Positions 57,700 through 64,000 of a DNA stretch of 64,000 nucleotides are shown one piece after another. Below the pieces are notes generated by a model. The model did no database searches, was not told the origin of the DNA, and saw only the letters and a program-made list of their open reading frames with translations. The DNA is taken from assembly GCA_035266845.1 (NCBI GenBank), contig DATFMP010000054.1, positions 94,718 through 158,717 of the forward strand, read 5' to 3'. This DNA comes from DATFMP01 sp035266845 (GTDB lineage Bacteria; SAR324; JACQKK01). Each line of letters begins with the position of its first letter. The first letter of the stretch is position 1. Both the position numbers and the translations under genes were made by a program.

Positions 57700-58506
57700 T
57701 CAGGCCCCCTCGCTGAAGCGGTGCGGCAGCTCCACCACAGTACCCGGCTCGCGGACGGTGCGCAGCAGATCCAGCGCTGCCGCCACCACCTCCCGCTGCA
57801 GATCTGCCGCGCCGGGTGGCCCGCAGGTGGCGCCGCGCGGGAAGCGGGCCACCGCCGCGCGTGGATAGCATACGCGCCGCACGCGGTCGGCCATGGTGGC
57901 CAGCGCCACGGTGGGGATGCCCGCCGCTTCCACCACTCGCTGGATCAGTCCGCCGGACTGATGGCAGACCGGTCACACAGGCACGTGCAGCAGCACATCC
58001 ACGCGGTCCTGGCGCAAGCGCTGCACGATCTGCGGCGCGCTGCGCTCCACGATGTGGTCAGGGCGCGTACAGTAGCCCGAGATGCTGTAGTGCCTGGAAG
58101 CCACCTCGCCAATGACACCTGCCGTCGCCAGCTCGCGCAGCCGCGCGTGGGGATAGACGCAGTTGCGGTCCGTCTCGGCACGCGTGTGGTCGTAGTGGTC
58201 GTGCGCAATGGCCAGCGCCTCCGGCGCCACGCCTTCCGGAAGCTCGCGGAAGCTCCAGTCGCCCTCGATGTCCTCGGCGCGGAACGGCGGCTGCTCGCCC
58301 GGCACATAGAGCCCGGCGGTGCTGAGCAGGGCGACGCGGCACTCGGCCAGCGGCTTGGCCTGCGGTGCCCAAGGGCTCTCCGTGTTCACGGCAAAGGGAT
58401 AGGTCTTGAAGGACGCACCCCAGTCCTTGGCCTCCAGCAGGGGCCGCGTGGCCTCGAGCCACGCCGGATAGCGGGAGCGGAACGTCTCCACGTCCATAAT
58501 GTGCAC
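57700..58506 (-). CDS. Selenocysteine-containing GrdB/PrdB-like protein (glycine/betaine/D-proline reductase B family)
   Basis: 268 residues if the in-frame TGA at 57975-57973 is read as selenocysteine (residue 178). The upstream part has LLSTAGLYVPGEQPPF, GDWSFRELP, AHDHYDHTRAE and NCVYPHARLREL, and ends RVDVLLHVPV. After the TGA the same frame continues without a break, PVCHQSGGLIQRVVEAAGIP, and runs about 90 residues to its own stop with a convincing C-terminus. The residues form U-P-V-C, the UxxC redox pair typical of this family. The GTG at 58506 is preceded by GGAGG at five bases; ATGs at 58527 and 58497 are less well served. Relatives occur in aerobic proteobacteria with unknown substrate; GrdB and PrdB themselves reduce glycine, betaine or proline derivatives. 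Confidence 0.88.
57944..57962 (-). promoter_or_regulatory. Predicted bacterial SECIS element
   Basis: On the minus strand ATCAGTCC and GGACTGAT form a perfect 8-bp stem around the three-base loop GGC. The loop starts 18 bases after the TGA, inside the 16-37 base window that SelB requires, and opens with two G residues, as in known bacterial SECIS loops. It lies within codons for HQSGGLI, so the RNA structure and the protein are encoded by the same bases. Confidence 0.8.
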
Positions 58507-58600
58507 GGCTGCCTCCGGGTCGGACATTGATGGTGGGGGCCACGCCACGGCTACGGACGCATCACCCCTCTGCCCGACTGTATCGAACTTGACCGATCGG

Positions 58601-60337
58601 TCAACCCTTGGAAGACGCGCGCAGGGCGGGGTCTTCCAGGCGGGCGCGGATGCGGGCGAGCTGCATGAAGCGCACGTCCGGAGGCACGGCGTGGCGGTCC
58701 AGCATGTACGATGTGATCTCGGCGGCCGCCTCCAGCTCCGCGGGCACCACCTTGTTGGCGCCGGCCGTGAGCAGGCCCCGGATATCGCCCACGTAGCGCG
58801 AGCGGATCACGATGTGCAGATCAGGCGCAATGCGTCGCGCGGCACCGATGGCGCGCAGTGCAGCGCCGGGGTCGTTGATGGCCAGCACCAACTCGCGGGC
58901 GTGGGGCGCCCCCACAGCCTCCAGCACCTCGGGACTGGTGACGTCGCCGAAGCAGGCCGGCTCGCCGTTGCGGGCAGCGCGGCGCACGTTCTCCGCGTTG
59001 AGATCGACCAGGATGTAGGCGATGCCGGCCTCGCGCAGGGAGTGGGCCAGTTCCAGGCCGACCACCCCCAGGCCCGCCACGATGACGTGATCCTGCAAGC
59101 CCGCGAACTGCTCGGCGGTCTCCCCCGCCTCGCGCACGCCCAGGTATTGCGTCAGCACGCGGATGCGGCCCGCGCCCGCCGCGATGTGCGGCCCGGCTGC
59201 CAGCGCCAGGGGCGCGATGATCATGGAGAAGATGGCGGCGGCGGAAAGGTTGGCAGCCAGGGCGGCGCCGCCCCAGTGCGCATCCACGATGCCCGCGCTC
59301 TGGCCCGCGCGCAGCAGCACGAAGTAGAACTCGCCCACCTGCGCCAGCCCCGCCGCGGAGAGGATGGACACCCGCGCCGGCAGGCGCATGGAAAGGCCAG
59401 TGAGCAGCACCACCAGGAACTTGCCGGCGATGATGGCCACCAGCAGGCCCACGATGGGCAGGGGATGATCCAACAGCGCGCTGGCATCCAGCAGCATGCC
59501 CACCGAGACGAAGAACACGCTGGTGAGCACCTCGCGGAACGGGAACAGATCCGCCAGGGCCTGGTGCCGGTATTCGCTGCCGGCCACCACCAGGCCCGCC
59601 ATGAACGCGCCCAGGGCCAGCGAGATGCCCGCGCTGGAGACGATCCAGGCCGTGCCCAGGCAGACCAGGAACGTGGAGAGCATGAACAGGTTGCGCTGGC
59701 GCGTGCGGGCCACGAGGTGCAGCGCCCGCGGCACGATGATCCGCGCGGCGATGAGCACCCCCGCCAACACCCCCACGGCCTTGCCCAGCGTCAGCAGCAC
59801 GTGCATGGCCGAGGTGCCCGTACCGGCCAGGATCGGGATCGCCAGCATCATGGGCACCACGCTGAGGTCCTGAAATACCAGGATGCCCAGCGTGAGGCGG
59901 CCATGGGGCGCTTCCAGTTCACCCCGATCGTTCAGCGCGCGCAGCACAATGGCCGTGCTGGATACGGCCACCAGAAAGCCCAGGAAGATGGCGCTGGCGG
60001 GCGCCATGCCGAAGATGATGGCGAGCACCATGCAGACCAGGATGCTGAGGCCCATCTGCAAGGTGCCGCCAATCAGGATCGGCTGCCAGAGCCGCCGAAC
60101 GCGGTCCAGCGAAAGCTCCAGGCCAATGCCGAACAGCAGCAGCACCACGCCCACTTCGGCCAGGATTTCCACGTCGTGCAGATCGCGGATGAGCCCAGAG
60201 CCGTGCGGGCCCACCAGGATGCCGGCGACGATGAACCCCGCGATGGACGGGATGCCGACCTTCTGCAGCACGGCGACCACGACCACGGCCACCGCGAAGA
60301 TCACAACCAGGTCGCGCAGGAAGGCGAGTTCACCCAT
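58601..60337 (-). CDS. CPA2-family cation:proton antiporter with TrkA-N domain
   Basis: 578 residues. Residues 1-385 form about 12 membrane helices of the Na+/H+ exchanger fold, with LGILVFQDLSVVPMM and the conserved Phe-rich SVFFVSVGMLLDAS. Residues about 410-530 are a Rossmann TrkA-N (RCK) domain starting VIVAGLGVVGLELAHSLREA. This arrangement matches KefB/KefC and GerN/YbaL-like proteins that move K+ or Na+ against H+ under nucleotide or glutathione control. No KefF/KefG partner is adjacent. The ion is not assigned. Confidence 0.9.
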   Translation of the reverse strand: MGELAFLRDLVVIFAVAVVVVAVLQKVGIPSIAGFIVAGILVGPHGSGLIRDLHDVEILAEVGVVLLLFGIGLELSLDRVRRLWQPILIGGTLQMGLSILVCMVLAIIFGMAPASAIFLGFLVAVSSTAIVLRALNDRGELEAPHGRLTLGILVFQDLSVVPMMLAIPILAGTGTSAMHVLLTLGKAVGVLAGVLIAARIIVPRALHLVARTRQRNLFMLSTFLVCLGTAWIVSSAGISLALGAFMAGLVVAGSEYRHQALADLFPFREVLTSVFFVSVGMLLDASALLDHPLPIVGLLVAIIAGKFLVVLLTGLSMRLPARVSILSAAGLAQVGEFYFVLLRAGQSAGIVDAHWGGAALAANLSAAAIFSMIIAPLALAAGPHIAAGAGRIRVLTQYLGVREAGETAEQFAGLQDHVIVAGLGVVGLELAHSLREAGIAYILVDLNAENVRRAARNGEPACFGDVTSPEVLEAVGAPHARELVLAINDPGAALRAIGAARRIAPDLHIVIRSRYVGDIRGLLTAGANKVVPAELEAAAEITSYMLDRHAVPPDVRFMQLARIRARLEDPALRASSKG

Positions 60338-60483
60338 GTGTCGGAATCACCGGCATACGCTGCGGGTTGCGGGGAGCGACGGGATGGATTGGGCGCCCGT
60401 CACGCTGCACTGTCGGGAATCATCGCCGCCCACCATACGGCAGGCACGCACGGCGCACAAGACCGTCCCCCGCGCCGTTGCGG

Positions 60484-63309
60484 TCACAGCAGCACGGGCT
60501 GATCGGCCAGGTCCGGCTCGCCCAGGCGCCGCAGCATCTCCGCACGCACGCCATCACGCAGGGCTACCGCGGCGTTCCAGCCGTTGTCCTCCGGCTGGAG
60601 CGGCGGGGCCAGTTCCATGCGCACGTGCACGCGGCGCGGCAGCCACTGTCCATCGCGCAGCATGGAGCGCGTTCCGCGCAGCACGACCGGCACGATGGGT
60701 GCGCCACCCTCCACGGCGGCCTGGAAAGCACCCATGTGGAAGGGCAGCAGCCCCGGGTGCCGGCGGAACGTGCCCTCCGGGAAGAACACGAGCGAGCGAC
60801 CCGCCTGGAGGGATGCCCCCACGCGCCGGGCGTCCTCCACCCCACGCTGCTTGTCGAAGCGCTCCACGAACTCCGTGGACAGGCGGCGCAGGAACCAACG
60901 CGAGATGAAGCTACCCACCAGTTCGCGCTTGGCCACGAAGCTCCATAGTCCGGGCAGGCCCGCGACGATCATCAGGCCGTCGGTATAGCTGGAGTGGTTC
61001 ACTGCCAGCACACAGGGCCGCTCCCGCGGCAGGTGTTCGAGGCCCTGTACGGTCAGCCGGATGCGGGCCAGCTTCAGCAGCAGCCGCCCCGCCCCGCGCA
61101 CGACCGTGAAGCGCGTGGCGGCCCCCGGCAGCAGCACGACCAGCAGCCACGTCGGCAGCGCGATCACCAGCAACAGCGCCCACACGTAGACGCCATAGGC
61201 CGTGTCCGCCACCACGCGCCAGAGCCGGCGCGTCTGGGGCGCCAGTCCGGCCAGCCAGAGCCGCACCACCTGCAGCCACACGGCGCGCGTGCCGCCGCGG
61301 GTCGCGCCCTGCTCATAGAGCAGGCGGCTGGAGGCACGGCGGATCTTGCCGCTGGAGGTCTTGGGCACGGTGTGGGGCGGCGCCAGCACCACGTCGTCCA
61401 GCGGTGTGCCGAGCAGGTCCACGGCCAATCCCTCCACCCTCATGCGCAGGGCCTCCAGGCGCTCGGGATCACGCTCGCGGGTCTCGGCCAGGGCCACCAG
61501 GCGCTCGGTGCCCGTGCGCGGATCGGTGCTGCCGAACACGGCCACGCAGCCCTTGCGAACGCCTTCCAACTCCCCGATGGCATCCTCCAGCTCATGGGGA
61601 TAGATGTTGCGCCCGGCGCGGATGATGATGTCCTTGCGGCGCCCGGTGAGGAAGACGTCGCCACCGGCGATGTAGGCCATGTCGCCGGAATCCAGCCACT
61701 CCCCGTGCAGCAGGGCCTTGGTGTCCGTCGCGTTGCGGTAGTAGCCGCTGGTGGCCGAGGGGCCCTTGAACTGCAGCCGCCCTTCCTCGCGCTCGCCCAG
61801 TTCCAGGCCAGCCTCGTTCACGACGCGCACCTCGTGGCCCGGCAGCGGCTGGCCGCAGGCGACGAACTCCAGCGCGTGCGGATCGTCCGCCGCCGCCAGT
61901 TCGGCTCGCCCGGCGTGGTTCAGCGCGTCGCGGGAGATGCGGTCCACCAGCGGGTCGCGCCCCAGCGGCGGGAATGCCAGACCCACTGAGCACTCGGCCA
62001 GGCCGTAGACCGGCTTCATGGCATCGTGCCGCAGCCCGTACTTCGCAAATCGCTCGGTGAAGCGCCGCAGCGTGCCGGGAATCACCGGCTCGGCGCCGTT
62101 GAAGGCCACGCGCCACGAGCTGAGGTCCAGCCCCGCGAGTTGCTCATCGCTGAGGCGCTTGAGGCACAGCTCGTAGGCGAAGTTGGGACCACCGGAAAGC
62201 GTGCCGCGGTGCTCATGGATGGCCCACAGCCAGCGCTCCGGGCGCGCCAGAAAGGTGAGCGGCGACATCAGGAACAGCGGCACGGAGAAGTACATGCTGC
62301 CTAGCCACGCGCCGATGAGCCCCATGTCGTGGTAGAGCGGCAGCCAGCTCACGAACACGTCCGTGGAGTCCGCCTGCAGGCCGCGGCCCATTGCGCGGAT
62401 GTTGGCCAGCAGGTTGTCGTGGGTGAGCACGACACCCTTGGGGTTGCCCGTGCTGCCCGAAGTGTATTGCAGGTGGCCGATGTCCGAGCCCTGCCCGGCA
62501 TGCCGGGGCAGCGCCGCCCCCTCGGGGCGCAGCTCGTCCGGGGTGACGATGTGCTGCAGGGAGAGCACCTGCATGCGCAGCAGCCGCGCGGCGATCTTGG
62601 CCTCGGGCACCGTGATGAGGATCGCCGCCCGGGCGTTGTCCAGGATGCCCGCGTGGCGCCGCAGGTGGTCCTCGATCTGCGAAGGCCGCGCCGGCGGGTA
62701 GATGGGCACCGGAATGCCCCCGGCCATCAGCACGCCCATGAAGCTGTGGAAGTACTCCAGGCAGCTTGGCAGCATGATCGCCACGGGCTGCCCCGGCCGC
62801 AGGTCGCGCTCCAGCAGGCCGGCCGCCGTGCGCTGCGCATCGGCGAAGAGGTCGCCATAGGTCATCACCTGCGGCCCGCCATCCTCGCCCAGCAGCGTGA
62901 TGTGCGGCCGCTCGGCATGGGCGTTGACGTGCCAGTCCAGCACGTCCATCAGTGTGGCGGCCTGGTCCGGCGCGGCCTCCACGGCGGCCAGGGCGGCGGT
63001 ATCGCGCGCGTGTCGCACCGGCCCATGGCCGGAGGGCCGGGCGGATTCCAGCGCGCGGAGCAGGTCCAGCGGCGTGTCCGCGGTGGCCATCACGTGCTCG
63101 GGCAGTGCCACGCCAAAGGCCTGCTCCAGGCGCAGGAGCAGCTCCACGCGGCTCAGACTGTCGAAGCCCAGCTCAGCATCGAGCTGGCTCTCCATGCCCA
63201 CGCGCAGGTTGCCCTGCCTGTGCGGATGCAGCTCCAGCGCGAGGGCGCGGATGATGTCCAGGAGCTGCGCCTCCCGTGAGGCGGGCGCGGAGGGAGTAGG
63301 CTTGTTCAT
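60484..63309 (-). CDS. Three-domain fusion: ACP - fatty acyl-AMP ligase/acyl-ACP synthetase - PlsC acyltransferase
   Basis: 941 residues. Residues about 12-95 are an acyl carrier domain with LGFDSLSRVELL (Ser51 for phosphopantetheine). Residues about 120-680 are an ANL adenylating enzyme of the FAAL/FadD type, with QYTSGSTGNPKGVVLTH (281-297), SWLPLYHDMGLIG, VYGLAECSVGLAF and the C-terminal Lys region VPKTSSGKIRRAS. Two membrane-like helices follow at about 715-745. Residues about 765-941 are a PlsC/LPLAT domain with NHSSYTD (HX4D, His772, Asp777) and FFPEGTFRR. It could activate a free fatty acid, hold it on its own ACP and pass it to a lyso-lipid, as E. coli Aas does with the domains in the opposite order. 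The longer start at 63390 overlaps no signal and is unlikely. Confidence 0.9.
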   Translation of the reverse strand: MNKPTPSAPASREAQLLDIIRALALELHPHRQGNLRVGMESQLDAELGFDSLSRVELLLRLEQAFGVALPEHVMATADTPLDLLRALESARPSGHGPVRHARDTAALAAVEAAPDQAATLMDVLDWHVNAHAERPHITLLGEDGGPQVMTYGDLFADAQRTAAGLLERDLRPGQPVAIMLPSCLEYFHSFMGVLMAGGIPVPIYPPARPSQIEDHLRRHAGILDNARAAILITVPEAKIAARLLRMQVLSLQHIVTPDELRPEGAALPRHAGQGSDIGHLQYTSGSTGNPKGVVLTHDNLLANIRAMGRGLQADSTDVFVSWLPLYHDMGLIGAWLGSMYFSVPLFLMSPLTFLARPERWLWAIHEHRGTLSGGPNFAYELCLKRLSDEQLAGLDLSSWRVAFNGAEPVIPGTLRRFTERFAKYGLRHDAMKPVYGLAECSVGLAFPPLGRDPLVDRISRDALNHAGRAELAAADDPHALEFVACGQPLPGHEVRVVNEAGLELGEREEGRLQFKGPSATSGYYRNATDTKALLHGEWLDSGDMAYIAGGDVFLTGRRKDIIIRAGRNIYPHELEDAIGELEGVRKGCVAVFGSTDPRTGTERLVALAETRERDPERLEALRMRVEGLAVDLLGTPLDDVVLAPPHTVPKTSSGKIRRASSRLLYEQGATRGGTRAVWLQVVRLWLAGLAPQTRRLWRVVADTAYGVYVWALLLVIALPTWLLVVLLPGAATRFTVVRGAGRLLLKLARIRLTVQGLEHLPRERPCVLAVNHSSYTDGLMIVAGLPGLWSFVAKRELVGSFISRWFLRRLSTEFVERFDKQRGVEDARRVGASLQAGRSLVFFPEGTFRRHPGLLPFHMGAFQAAVEGGAPIVPVVLRGTRSMLRDGQWLPRRVHVRMELAPPLQPEDNGWNAAVALRDGVRAEMLRRLGEPDLADQPVLL

Positions 63310-63439
63310 GGTGCGTCCTGTTGCGTGGCATCCGCGTGCGGGGTGGGTCGGCGGGGTGCGGCGCATTGCCAAGCCATCGCCCCGCAGCACCCGACAGGAT
63401 CGCTGCCGAGGGCCACGCGAGGAACCCGGCCCAGGCTCC

Positions 63440-63605
63440 GCTTGAAAACCACAGCAAATCCAATACAGGGGCCAGAGGCCCCCGAACCCCCAATCGGACC
63501 CTTACGAACGGCGGATGCAATCTCGACCGCAAACAGGGTCCAGGGAGCTTCGCTCCCTGGTGGGGGTCTGGGGGCAAAGCCCCCATGACCGGCCTGCTGT
63601 TGGAA
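63440..63605 (+). repeat. Dispersed intergenic repeat, copy D
   Basis: Contains CTTGAAAACCACAGCAAATC, CAATACAGGGGCCAGAGGCC, AAACAGGGTCCAGGGAGC, TTCGCTCCCTGGTGGGGGT and GGGGGCAAAGCCCCC. The first hairpin (the CAAGCGGC palindrome) is missing and the spacer diverges from copies A-C. Unlike the others it lies in a divergent promoter region (63310-63859), upstream of both neighbouring genes. Confidence 0.85.
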
Positions 63606-63859
63606 ACACAGCCGGGGGCTCACCACACCCCCGGGGCGACTCCCTTTGCCCTGCCCGCAGCGTAGCGAAGTTCGGCCCAACGGTCTACGGGCGCGAGACG
63701 CGCCCAACGCCCGCGGGCCGGCGGGTCGCAGCGAAGCCCCGGGCGGCTCTTTCCCGTCCACGGGGGCACCGCCGCCACCGGGCGGGGATGGTGCGCAAAT
63801 TGAATGCATCCCCGGATGGATCATTGCGACGCGTGCGCACCTCATCCGGGAGCCTGAGA
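63606..63859. other. Upstream region of the last gene
   Basis: After repeat copy D comes a small hairpin (CCGGGGG at 63612-63618 with CCCCCGG at 63628-63634), then about 220 GC-rich bases with no gene and no promoter I can defend. GGGAG sits ten bases before the ATG at 63860. Confidence 0.35.
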
Positions 63860-64000
63860 ATGAAGCGAACCCTGTGGTTAGTCTGCGCGGCCGTGCTGCT
63901 GGCGGCCGGCACCGCGGAGGCGCAGGTGGCGGCGCCGGAGCTTACGCCGGCCGCCCCGCGCTACTACCGCGCAAACGACCTGGGCACCAACAGCGCCACC
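63860..64000 (+). CDS. Exported protein, 3' partial
   Basis: 47 codons before the window ends. The product begins MKRTLWLVCAAVLLAAG and a likely signal-peptidase site follows at TAEAQ-VA, so it is secreted to the periplasm or outer membrane. The next residues (PELTPAAPRYYRANDLGTN) do not identify a family. GGGAG before the ATG supports the start. Confidence 0.75.
   Translation, partial: MKRTLWLVCAAVLLAAGTAEAQVAAPELTPAAPRYYRANDLGTNSAT

Noticed and set aside
57973..57975. TGA in the GrdB-like gene as a nonsense mutation or pseudogene
   Set aside because: The downstream frame is intact, family-like and ends normally, the position is the known UxxC site, and a SECIS-shaped hairpin follows at the right distance.

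Overview
The window is dense, high-GC bacterial chromosome (roughly 70% G+C by eye) carrying about 58 protein genes. I see no rRNA or tRNA gene, CRISPR array, transposase or phage gene. Outer-membrane hallmarks (a BamA/TamA-like barrel, lipoproteins with lipoboxes, exported proteins) indicate a Gram-negative cell. The lineage is unresolved. Most housekeeping proteins read as proteobacterial, but one large gene (23871-25721) looks like the spirochaete cytoplasmic filament protein CfpA. Either this is an unusual high-GC lineage or the gene has moved between phyla.

Layout. 1-2.9 kb: end of a YbaK/ProX-type deacylase, then tsaB-tsaD (tRNA t6A synthesis) and an exported thioredoxin-like protein. 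2.9-9.05 kb: a minus-strand lipid operon, yceD-rpmF-plsX-fabD-fabG-acpP-fabF followed by gcvH, with a clear sigma70-type promoter at 9023-9051. fabH is missing from its usual place between plsX and fabD. 9.2-23.7 kb: fmt, a TAXI-type solute receptor, a STAS protein, era, a large unrecognised protein with possible chemotaxis/flagellar-switch folds, a 2-hydroxyacid dehydrogenase, an exported DUF151 protein, two EamA transporters, a quinone oxidoreductase, a benzoylformate-decarboxylase-like enzyme, a metallo-hydrolase and a periplasmic rhodanese. 23.8-31.8 kb: the CfpA-like gene with its own strong terminator, a lipoprotein, the membrane pyrophosphatase hppA, a DksA-like protein with a histone-like tail, and a lipoyl acyltransferase. 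32.1-46.8 kb: tandem branched-chain aminotransferases, gatA without gatB/gatC, rlmN, psd, ftsH, a second FabF-type synthase and queA. 47.1-64.0 kb: mazG, a PilZ-like membrane protein, gloA, a barrel protein, AKR and SDR oxidoreductases, a patatin lipoprotein, a D-threonine-aldolase-like enzyme, a selenoprotein, a CPA2 antiporter and an ACP/acyl-AMP-ligase/acyltransferase fusion.

Functional threads. Lipid metabolism is heavily represented: type II fatty acid synthesis, PlsX, Psd, a second ketoacyl synthase, the ACP-ligase-PlsC fusion and the patatin. Translation and tRNA maturation form a second thread: TsaB, TsaD, Fmt, RlmN, QueA, GatA, Era, L32 and YbaK. Redox and carbonyl chemistry form a third: GloA, AKR, SDR, Qor, rhodanese and the GrdB-like selenoprotein.

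Main observations. (1) A GrdB/PrdB-like gene at 57700-58506 is interrupted only by an in-frame TGA that sits in a UxxC motif and is followed by a perfect 8-bp hairpin with a GGC loop at bacterial-SECIS distance; it is almost certainly a selenoprotein that ordinary gene calling splits. (2) The CfpA-like filament protein. (3) A possible CheX-like/FliG-C-like composite protein at 13344-15242. (4) A family of roughly 180-bp dispersed intergenic repeats with four full copies and one decayed half copy. (5) A candidate small RNA near 50.2-50.33 kb.
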